A stretch of DNA of 64,000 nt from Meconema thalassinum (taxonomy: Eukaryota > Arthropoda > Insecta > Orthoptera > Tettigoniidae). The first letter of the stretch is position 1; each line of letters starts with the position of its first letter. A program made the translations under genes and the position numbers. The notes below the pieces were generated by a model, which did no database searches, was not told the DNA's origin, and was given only the letters and a program-made list of their open reading frames with translations. Of this stretch, positions 53,294 to 62,372 are shown one piece after another. The DNA is taken from assembly GCA_946902985.2 (NCBI GenBank), contig OX336389.2, forward strand, positions 280,471,527 to 280,535,526, read 5' to 3'.

Positions 53294-55565
53294 TCAGTCC
53301 AATTTGTGGATGTGTTTACAGTGACTAAAGAGTCCAATCCTGGCATGGAACAAGCGTCCACACAAGTCACATAGTATTGCTGGAGGAGGACGTGGTTGGG
53401 CTGCTCGAAGATTCCTAGCTTGACGCTTGGCCTCTTCATGTGTGTGTTGATCCCTTTCAAACGTTTTTACAGTATCAGAGATGGTACGGCGCCAAGTTGA
53501 GTGGTCTTCAGCCAGCGTGTCCCAGGTTTGTGAATCAAGACCTGTCAATTTCAGGGTCTGCTTAAATTGGTCCTTGTAGCGCCTTTTAGGACCACCATGA
53601 GGTCTGGTGCCATATCATAGCTCACCACATAGCATTTGACGAGGTAATCTCACATCATCCATCCAATGGACATGACCAATCCATCTAAATTGGTGACTTA
53701 TTATGGATGATTCTATGCTGTTGATTTGAGCCTTTTCAAGAACAGCAATATTGGCAATGCAGTCTTCCCATTTAATCCACAGGATTGATCAAAGTTTTTG
53801 TAGGTGGAATTGCTCAAGCTTCCTAAGATCACGTCGGTAAAGGGTCCATGTTTCACAGCCATACAACAATGTAGAAATGACTACTGCTTTGTACTCATGG
53901 ACAGATCTTTATTCATGAAGACCCAGTGCGCTAATCGTCCGTATGCTGCATGGGCTGCACCAATTCTCTTATCCACATCCTGCTCACAGGTACAGCTCAC
54001 AGAAATGGTACTGCCCAGGTACGAGAAGTGGTCTACCTGTTCTAATGGCAAATTTGAAATGGAGATATTGAACTGAGGAGGAGGTGTGCCTGGTGAAGGT
54101 TGTGCCAAAACTTAAGTCTTATTGACATTTATGGTAAGACCAAAGCGATCACATGCACTTTTGTAACAATTATAACGGAACAAGTTAGATCTGAACCTTC
54201 CGATGCGCATGTGCGTCCAGTTGCATTACGTCATCCCCCCGCCTGGATTCTTTGTCAACCAGTGAGCACATACTTCGTCACGCGCTGGTTAGATGTTGCC
54301 AAGTAGTCATTATTCCCAACACCTTGGCAGGGTACAGATGCTGTGAAGGCATGCGAAGCAAGACTGAGCGGCTCTGTTCTTTGACAAGCACGGCAACAAG
54401 CTTGCTGTCAGGAGTGTGTGAAGTGGGCGCGCTCTCAGTTCATTACCACCAATACCAATGCTATGTCACTGAGAATGTTCCTATTGGATACTTTATGCTT
54501 GCATAATATAACCACGACGAGCAGCGAGCAGCCCCAAACAGTTGTTGCACCAAAGAGGGGAAATCGCATTTGCGCCTAGTGATCCCACTACTTCCCCTCC
54601 TAGACGAGACTCCGCCATGACAGGCCAGGTCTAACTTGCCACGCTATAACTGACTCTTGCAGCTCTTCTGGTGTGAGAGTTGGCGAAGCAGCATCATCTG
54701 CATACAGCATATTAGTAACATTAGTAACCTGAGTTTCCCTCAAGGAGCGGAGACGATTTAGGTTGAATAGCCCTCCATCAAAACGATACTTGACCTCCAC
54801 ACCTGGGATGTTTGTGGGTGAATCATAAAGCATTGCAGCCAAGTACAGCGCGAAAAGCGTTGGAGCCAGTACACATCTTTATTTCAGTCCATGGGTAATA
54901 GCAAATTCATTGGACATCTTATTCTGATGGCAAACCTGACCTGTCATGCCATCATGGAGAGCCTTGATAAAATCTACAAAACACTGAAGGCAACCAAACC
55001 ACTTCAGCACCGCCCACATGGCTGGTCTTGGAACCGAATCAAATGCCTTTTCTAAGTCATAAAAGACTAAGAAGAGTGGATTCTGTTGTTCTCTACATTT
55101 TTCTTGTACCTGTCTCACACAGAAGATCAAGTCAATTGTGCTTCTGGAAGCTCTAAATCCGCATTGTGACTCTGGGAGGATCTTCTCAGAGGTAATCTTG
55201 AGGCGGTTAAGTAGAATTCTTGCAAGAATCTTCCCCACAATTGATTGCAGTGATACACCACGGTAGTTGCCACAAACACTGCGATCACCCTTTTTAAAGA
55301 TAGTGATGATAGTGGCATTCTTTAGGTCTCCAGGTACCTTTCTTGATTCCCATATTCTGAGGATAAGGGTGAAAATCCTTGTTTTGAGGGAATGACCTCC
55401 AGCTTGAATTAGTTCCAGAGGGATGTTATCTAGGTCAGGTGCCTTCCTGGGTTTCAATTGGGTGAGAGCTGCACTGAATTCATGATAAGTAGGAGGTACT
55501 ACCAACCCCAGTTGTTCAGGTTATTGCGGCACATCACAAAGGAAGCCTTCAGTAGCTGATGATGG
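53294..55565 (-). pseudogene. LINE reverse transcriptase, broken
   Basis: The largest frame (55505-54879) carries RT motifs PRKAPDLDNIPLELIQAGG, IFKKGDRSVCGNYRGVSLQ, PESQCGFRASRSTIDLIF and FLVFYDLEKAFDSVPR. It is followed one frame over by the intact catalytic box MLYADD. After the insertion come LTINVNKT, FSYLGSTISVSCTCEQDVDKRI and, at the end, CDLCGRLFHARIGLFSHCKHIH, a zinc finger typical of one group of animal LINE proteins. Stops at about 55523 and 54112 and frame changes near 54880, 54645 and 53620 make it non-functional. No endonuclease domain remains. Confidence 0.88.
54177..54644. mobile_element. MITE-like insertion in the LINE
   Basis: 468 bp between two copies of TATAAC (54171-54176, 54645-54650). 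The ends are imperfect inverted repeats sharing caagttagaycTG-type sequence about 5 bp in. No coding capacity. Confidence 0.62.
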
Positions 55566-55620
55566 ATGATTCAATTCAATTCAATGTGGCAAAAATGGAG
55601 AAGCGGCAGGATTAGATGAC

Positions 55621-56548
55621 GATGATAATTGTTGATTTAAGGGGCCTAACATCTAGGTTATCACTCCCTAATGGTCTGGGTGACAGCAAAAATGACAATG
55701 AAATGAACACCATAACGAAAACCAAGATAGATTGAAAATACTTATAAAAATGGAACTTACAATTAGATTGAAACGACTCAAAAAAGGTAGAGTGGAAAAT
55801 ACTTACAAAAGGTAATTTAGATGGAAAATACTCAAAAAAGCAAGTTAGATTGAAAAATATGCACAAAATGTACTTGAGGTTCAAAATACTTACAAAACGC
55901 AATGTAGATTCGAAACACTCACAAAATGCAGTTGAAATTCCAAATATTTACAAAATGCAATTGAAATTAAAAATATGTACAAAATGCAATTTAGATTGGA
56001 AATACTGTACTTACAAAATGCAATTGAGATTCAAAATACTTACAAAATGCAATTGAAATTGAAAATGTACAATGCAGTGTAGATTGAAAATGCCATATCA
56101 GATTCAAATTACTCACAAAATGCAATGTATATTGAAAATACTCACAAAGAACACTTTCAAAATGTAATTTAGATATGGGGGGAACCAATTCACAAAACAG
56201 TACGGGAATCTTAAAGAGATAAAGAAAATATAATGAAAAGAAAAAGGAGGCTGATCCCTCGAAGAATGAGGGAACAGGAGAGATGAGACAAGGGCCAAGT
56301 ATTGATTGGGCGTTAAAATTGACCCATTTAAATCATAAGTTACAATTTGTCAATACGGACCTAAAACAATGGATGTTAATTCAATTGATCCTAAGGGCCA
56401 ATTAAGGCGGGAAAGGAAGAGACTCCCTAGGCCTCGGATACCCTAATACCGTCGGGGTCGGACGAGAACAAGAGTAGGAAGTAAGTGGAAGCAATGCCAG
56501 ACTCAGCAGGGGTCCCGTGGTCGCCAACTAGACGTGAGCCCCTGGGGG
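55621..56548 (-). mobile_element. Retroposon X, 928 bp, VNTR type
   Basis: Perfect 13-bp duplication AGGATTAGATGAC (55608-55620, 56549-56561). Sense (minus): 5' domain beginning cccccaggggctcacgtc, then a ~29-bp-unit minisatellite (about 55730-56165), the 3' domain and an ATC-type tail. About 100 bp at 56300-56395 (tgggcgttaaaattgaccc) are not seen in other copies. Confidence 0.9.
55730..56165 (-). repeat. Minisatellite of X (~29-bp unit)
   Basis: Repeats of the form acaaaatgcaattgagattc plus aaaatactt, about 14-15 degenerate units. Confidence 0.85.
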
Positions 56549-57670
56549 AGGATTAGATGACATCACAATAGAGCAAATAGAACACTTTAGCTCAATTACA
56601 CAGGTATAGCTTCTCAACTTCTTCAACAATTGATTGTTCTTCTCTGAAAAATCCTAAAATATGGAGAAATTCCAGGGTGATCGGGTTTTTGAAACCTGGA
56701 AAGGAACCTTTGGATCCTAAAAATTTCAGACCAATCTCCTTACTCTGCCACCTATACAAAATAATGGAAAGGATGATACTCAACCATTTAATGAGAGTAG
56801 TAGGCCAAGTACTAATCCCTCAGCAGTGTGGCTTCCGCCCAGGTAAGAGCTGCACGACACAGGTTCTACATCTGACTCAGCACATTGAGGACGGTTTTGA
56901 GATGAAGAAGATCACTGGTGTGGCATTGGTGGATCCATCCGCCACCTACGATATGGTTAATCATAGAATATTATTACACAAGTTCTATAGAAATGATTCA
57001 AGACATCAAGGTAACCAAGATGATAGCTACTCTCCTGCAAAATCATCGCTGTTTTGTTGAATTTCAGGGATGCCGAAGTAGATGGAGAAATCAAAGGAAT
57101 GGTCTCTCTCATGGCAGTGTACTGGCTCCTATTCTTTTCAATATCTACACAAATGACCAGCCATTGCCAGAAGGCACTAAAAGCTTTATCTACACCTATG
57201 ACCTTGCACTTACTACTCAGACTGATACCTTTGATGAAGCTGAGATTTCTTGAACTGTAGCATTAGAAGAGCTAGGTATTTATTATGAGAAAAATCACCT
57301 GAAACCAAATCCAGCTAAGACCCAAATTTGCGCCTTCCATCTACGGCACGTACAGGAGCCTCAGAAGCTCAATGTATTCTAGAGAGGGAGTTTACTGGCA
57401 CATTGCTTTACTCCAAAGTACTTGGGGGTCATGCTGGATCGCACATTAACATACAAGAAACATTGCCAAAACTTAAAACATAAGATAGCTGCTAGAAACA
57501 ACATCCTATGCAAATTGTCAGGAACCAGTTGGGGAACACATCCACAAACAATCAGAATATCAGCTCTAGCTCTATGATACTCTGCAGGCGAATATGTGTC
57601 CCCGGTTTGGAACAGGTCAGCTCATGCGAAGCAGATCAACATCGCTCTCAACGAAAGTTGAAGGATCATT

Positions 57671-59166
57671 GATGATGATGATGATAATTGTTGTTTTAAG
57701 GGGCCTAACATCTCGGTTATCGGCCCCTAATGATCTGGGTGATAGCGAAAATGAGAATGAAATGGAAACCAGAACGAAAATTATGTGAGACGGAAAATAC
57801 ATACAAAGAGAAACTCAGATGGAAACAACTCACAAGATGGTCTTACAAAAGGGAATTTAGAACGAAAAGATTCACAAAAAGAATAGATTGAAAAAGACCC
57901 ACAAAACGTAGGCTAGATTCAAAATACGTACAAAATGCAATGTAGCGTCGAAATACTTACAAAATGAAACTGAAATTCAAAATACTTACAAAATGCAAAT
58001 GAGATCGAAAATATGCACAAAATGCAATTGAGGTTCAAAATACTTACAAAATGCAATTGAAATTGAAAATACACAATGCAATTCAGATTGAAATAGGCCC
58101 TATCCCAGTTCCAATCCAAATTATTCACAAAGTGTAATTGAAATTCAAAATACTTACAAAATGCAATTGAAATTGAAAATGCTTACAAAATGTACGGTAG
58201 ATTCAAACGACTCATGTGGATTGACAATACTTACAAAATGCAATTTAGATTGAAAATACTTGACAAAATGTAATTTAGATTCAAAATACCCACAAAATGC
58301 AATTGAGAATCAAAATATGTGCAAAATGCCCACCAAACAAAATGCAATTTAGATTCAAAATTCGTGCGAAATGCGGTTTTGGTTGAAAATACTTACAAAA
58401 TGCAATTGAAATTCAAAATACTCACTAAAAGGCCTGTCTACCTGCATTGAAAGATTTACTAAAAAGCAATTTAGAATGTCAATCTTTACAAAATGCAATT
58501 GAGGTTGAAAACAATCGCGAGATATAATTTAGATCGAAAAAACTTACAAAATGCAACGTAGATCAAAAATGCCTTAAAAAATCGCTAAAAGGGAATTTAG
58601 GTACACGGTGAACCAAGTAACAAAAAACAGTGCGGGAATCTTAAAGAGATAAGGAAATATAAGGAAAAGAGGAGAGGAGAGGAGAGGAGAGGGGAGAGAG
58701 GAGAGTGTCCGCCCCAATGGTAAGGGACAAAAGGGGAAAACGGACCCAGCTCAGGAGTCCCTCGGGGTCGCCAACTCCCGAACTCACCAGCCGTGAGCCC
58801 CTGAGGGTGTAGCATTATCTAGGGTGCACCAGAAGTGGTGGGGCTACATACACCCTGCCTCCTTAAGGGCCTTGAGCACAAGGCAGGAGGTGAAAGGAAA
58901 AGAAAAAGAAGGCTGACCCCTCACAGAAGGAGGGTATCAGGAAAGATGAGACAAGGGCCAATTAAGGCGGGAAAGTGAAAGACTCCCTAGGCCTCTGATA
59001 ACCTAATACCGTCGGGGTCGGAAGAGAACAAGACTTGACCAAGGGAGGTCGACAGGAAAGAAGACTGAGAGGAGCCCGGCACAAGTACGTGGAAGCAATG
59101 CCGGACTCAGCTGGGGTCCCGTGGTCGCCAACCCACGCCCCACTAGATGTGAGCCCCTGGGGGGGC
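57671..59166 (-). mobile_element. Retroposon X, longest copy, 1496 bp
   Basis: Perfect 9-bp duplication AGGATCATT (57662-57670, 59167-59175). Sense (minus): a GC-rich 5' domain (59166-58610; cccccaggggctcacatcta), the minisatellite (about 58600-57800), the 3' domain (tcagggtgac-like to ggccccttaaaacaacaatt) and (ATC)n tail. I see no RT, gag or pol III-type head in it. Confidence 0.9.
57800..58600 (-). repeat. Minisatellite of the longest X copy
   Basis: About 27 degenerate units of acaaaatgcaattgaggttc plus aaaatactt, giving 800 bp, nearly twice the array in 55621-56548. Confidence 0.86.
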
Positions 59167-59884
59167 AGGATCATTACAGGATGCTTAAAACCAACACCTA
59201 TTGAGAAGATCCATCTTCTAGCTGGTATTGCTCCTGGTGAGATTCCTAGGAAGGTAGCAGCCAACAAAGAAAGGCTCCAATCATCTACTTCAGAAGCACA
59301 TCCCCTCTACGGATACTATCCTGCCACTCGGAGTCTGAAATCTAGAAAGTGTTTTCTCCGCAAATCGGGGGAAAGCAGAGAATGCTTGGTTCAAGATGTG
59401 GAAAGAAAGAACTAACCACCTTTCCAACTGGATGGAGCTGAAGGAAAGTCTTCCATGTGGACACCAGGAGAAGTGGACAACCTGGAAAGCCCTTAACAGA
59501 CTCCTTACAGGAGTCGGCAGAATAAAAGTAAATCTCCGGAAGTGGGGTTTCTCAAGTGACTCATAACTCTGTGACTGTGGAGAACAGCAGACAATCCAAC
59601 ATTTATGTCAGTGTGACTTTCGTCCTTCAAAGTGCACTATGAAAGATTTGATTGCAGCCTCCTCCAGAGTTATTGACGTCGCCCAATATTGGCCAAAAAT
59701 CTTCTAGCTCTCAAATTTGTTGCTCAATATGTGATTTGTTTGTATAATAGACCTGTATATATGTATGGTAGAAATGTGGATATCCTGTATTCATTATTCA
59801 TGTTTTTTTTTTAATATTTGTATTTAAAATTGATACTTCTGACACGAATAAAGAAAGATAGATCTAGTACTCTCAATTGATCTG

Positions 59885-60123
59885 TCAATAGGATATCCCA
59901 CTACCGATTCTTGGATATAACGCGCTATCTTGAGAACCACAGAAGGATTTTGATGTGGTTTTCACCATTCTGTAAAGGATTTCTCGAGGAAGGTTTCTGT
60001 AGAAAACCATTCATTTATGACCAAAGGAAGCCGAGCAATAAAGATTTCAGTGAATGGAGTCGAAGAGAAACCTGCTGTCCGTGCACCTTTTAAGCTTATG
60101 CTGGATAAACCGTCAAAAATATC
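59885..60123 (+). repeat. Helitron-like fragment, second copy
   Basis: Matches 28068-28300 closely (ggttttcaccattctgtaaagg, ttcatttatgaccaaagg) but lacks the GC-rich hairpin and CTAG end. Confidence 0.7.
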
Positions 60124-60790
60124 TATATACAGGGTCATTATCTATGTGCACCCCCATAAACATGGCAAGCTAAGCCGGCTGTGACTGGCACAGATTGCGG
60201 GCGCACATATCTGGTTCAGCCGGTGGTTGAAATAATTGTGAATATTCATTTCTTCAAAGTCAAGCCGAGGTAGAAGTTCCACTTTTAACTGGCAGATGAT
60301 GCACAGTGCCTCAGTGATGTGGACGGCCACTGTACAGTGATGTAATGGCTGACTACTTTCTGATTTCCAGATAAATACTCACAAATAAACCTAAGAATGC
60401 ATAATCATAATAGCAGTACAGCTATTGCAGACAGATTTCGTACGAAATTATCAAAGGTAAATACTTGGCGACATTAGGTACTGTATCTGGAGATAATGCA
60501 TGCAATGAAGACCCATAACATAGCAATAATTTAAGCGAGTCATGGTGGTCTCGAGGTTAGCATCCTTGACAAAAATTGATGAAACAAAATTTTGATGGTT
60601 CGAATCCCATCACACTAGCCTCTTTTTGGCCTGCCAATTTTTGTTTAATTGTTATGCTTGGTATTTCATAACATGCTATTTAATTACAATATACAAATAC
60701 CTGTACAAGTTTATATACAGTATTAGTGTCCTATATACTTGGTTCCTGCCACTGCGCTCCGGCTATAAAATGGCCTCTTCGTATACATTA
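60124..60790. other. Mostly unassigned; one weak tRNA-like piece
   Basis: At 60540-60625, tggtctcgaggttagcatcc and ggttcgaatcccatc have A- and B-box-like text about 50 bp apart, perhaps a degenerate SINE head. The rest shows nothing. Confidence 0.35.
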
Positions 60791-60792
60791 AT

Positions 60793-61135
60793 ATATGTTG
60801 TTGTTGATTCATTAAGGGGTTTTGCGATGTCGTAGTCATGTAGGGATGGGTGTGTGTGTGTGTGTGCAGAATTTGTCTGATAACCTGTGTTGTTGTGATG
60901 GCTGTATTAGTGTGTGTATTTGTTATTGAGATGATTGAGAAGAAGGCAGCCGTAGTTAGGAACCATCCCGGCATTCGCCTGGAGTATAAGTGGGAAACCA
61001 TGGAAATCCACCAAGATGGCCGAGGTAGAAATCGAACCCGCCTCTCCTCACTTTGCCTCACAAGGCAGAGTATATCCCATTCCTGCCCTCAGGCTAGAAT
61101 TAAATTTCTTGGCAGAGCCGGGAGTGCTAGTCACT
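60793..61135 (-). repeat. SINE S3, minus strand
   Basis: Tail side ttgttgttgattcattaagggg, body, second B box in reverse at 61027 (gaaatcgaacccgcc), then a shortened head (cttggcagagccgggagtgctag). Confidence 0.8.
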
Positions 61136-61221
61136 AAGCAAATAATGCAATGTGTTAATAGGTCTATGTTAATATAATTCGTAGAAATCTTCTATAGAAT
61201 AATTAGAATAATTGGAAAGGA

Positions 61222-61372
61222 ATTTCACCTTTCACTAACACTGAAATATCTTGACAAGTAATTCTTCTACGACTACGTTTGTTAGTTTGAGACATTATGC
61301 ACGTTATGACGCATTGTCCATTGAGCAAAAACTTAATTGATTACGTGATGTGTTTTAAAATAATTGCAAATA
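61222..61372. repeat. Direct repeat flanking the mariner element, left
   Basis: About 150 bp matching 62222-62372 (actgaaatatcttgacaagtaa, gtgttttaaaataattg). Confidence 0.75.
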
Positions 61373-61374
61373 TA

Positions 61375-62196
61375 AGGTGCGTTCAAAAAGTAACGAGCGG
61401 GAGGCTGTAATGCGCAAACCGGTGACGACATGGGCTAATCGTGGCGTGTGTAATGAGGTCTGGTTCCGACCAGAGCGTGGAAGGTCACAGCCCGTCGCTA
61501 GAGGGCACGCGTGCACGTCACGCGACGATACAAAGCGAGCAGCAGCATGCATCAATCGTCCAACGCTGCCAGTCGCATTGCAAACAGTGACATGGAGGCA
61601 TCAAACGAAGAGCAAAGAGGTGTTGTTCGGTTTCTGACAGCAAAAGGAGTAGGGGGAACAGACATTCATCGCCGAATATCACAAGTGTACGGTGAACACT
61701 GCATGTCCCTTGCAAGGGTCAAGGCGTGGCACAAGCGCTTCAGGGAAGGACGGGTATCGTTAGCTGATTATGCCCGGTCTGAGGCACCCCGCTGCATTAG
61801 CGATGACAACGTCCAGCTGGTTGATGCACTCATTACCCAGGACCGCCGAGTGACAGTGAATGCCATAGCCGCCGTGGTCAGATTGAGCGCCGGAAGTGTG
61901 CACACCATCATGAAGGAACGACTGCACTTGCGGAAAGTGTGTGCCCAATGAGTGCCCCACAGTCTTCAACCACACCAGGAAGCATGTCGAATGGCCTACT
62001 GACTTGGTTGGACGACTGATGCATGCTGCTGCTCGCTTTGTATAGTCACGTGACGTGCACGCGTGCCCTCTAGCAACGGGCTGTGACCTTCCACGCTCTG
62101 GTCGGAATCACACCTTGTTACACACGCCACGATTAGCCCATGTCGTCACCGGTTTGGGCATAACAGCATCCGGCTCGTTACTTTTTGAACGCACCT
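61375..62196 (+). mobile_element. Mariner-type element, internally deleted, 190-bp inverted repeats
   Basis: 822 bp between TA dinucleotides (61373-61374, 62197-62198). The arms 61375-61564 and 62007-62196 are inverted complements with about 10-15 mismatches, starting aggtgcgttcaaaaagtaac. The middle has the N-terminal part of a transposase only. Confidence 0.9.
61592..61951 (+). pseudogene. Mariner transposase, N-terminal part only
   Basis: Begins MEASNEEQRGVVRFLTAKG and covers both helix-turn-helix halves (HRRISQVYGEHCMSLARVKAW; VNAIAAVVRLSAGSVHTIM). A TGA stands where the family has the tryptophan of the WVPH linker (61949-61951). About 15 further linker residues follow, then sequence jumps into the right inverted repeat. 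The DDE/D catalytic domain is absent. Such a protein could at most bind DNA. Confidence 0.88.
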
Positions 62197-62221
62197 TATA
62201 TATCATTGCACCAAGGTCACA

Positions 62222-62372
62222 CTTTACCCTTTACTAAAACTGAAATATCTTGACAAGTAAATGTGCAACGACGACATTTGTTGGCATTAGACACTATGCA
62301 CATTTTGCACTAACAATCAAGCCACAACTTACTTGATTCTGTCATCTGTGTTTTAAAATAATTGCGAATATT
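62222..62372. repeat. Direct repeat flanking the mariner element, right
   Basis: Partner of 61222-61372. A shorter relative (aataattgtgaatattcattt) lies at 60228, so this may be part of a dispersed repeat. Confidence 0.72.

Larger units (their letters stand above)
53288..55565 (-). mobile_element. Non-LTR retrotransposon (LINE), 5'-truncated
   Basis: Minus-strand RT followed by a long C-terminal region with a terminal CCHH finger. It begins part-way into the RT domain at the right and ends at the stop codon near 53294. A 468-bp MITE-like insertion lies at 54177-54644. Confidence 0.87.
55590..59710 (+). pseudogene. Jockey-type LINE reverse transcriptase, broken
   Basis: Motifs in order: NGEAAGLDDITIEQIEHF (spanning the first insertion), LKPGKEPLDPKNFRPISLL, PQQCGFRPGKSCTTQVLHL, SATYDMVNHRILLHKFY, LSHGSVLAPILFNIYTND, and FIYTYDLALTT where family members have YADD. 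Then come NPAKTQICAFHL, PKYLGVMLDRTLTYKKH and EYVSPVWNRSAHAKQI, and after the second insertion RIITGCLKPTPIEKIHLLAG and a cysteine-bearing tail (LCDCGEQQTIQHL, with changes). Multiple stops and frame shifts. The YADD box is altered, so this copy was dead or has since decayed. Confidence 0.85.
55566..59870 (+). mobile_element. Jockey-type LINE cut by two X retroposons
   Basis: One LINE copy reads on the plus strand in three pieces: 55566-55620, 56549-57670 and 59167-59870. Each break is explained by an X insertion with its own target duplication. The 5' end is truncated in the RT. The 3' end has AATAAA near 59849. Confidence 0.85.

Noticed and set aside
55730..58600. Regular ~29-bp repeats that could be taken for a CRISPR array
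   Set aside because: The units are contiguous, with no unique spacers, AT-rich and degenerate, and they lie inside an insect retroposon. This is a minisatellite.
7139..61135. Many tRNA-like sequences with good B boxes
   Set aside because: Each is the head of a SINE with body, tail and often a target duplication. None forms a complete clover leaf with a matching acceptor stem that I could confirm, so I call no tRNA gene.
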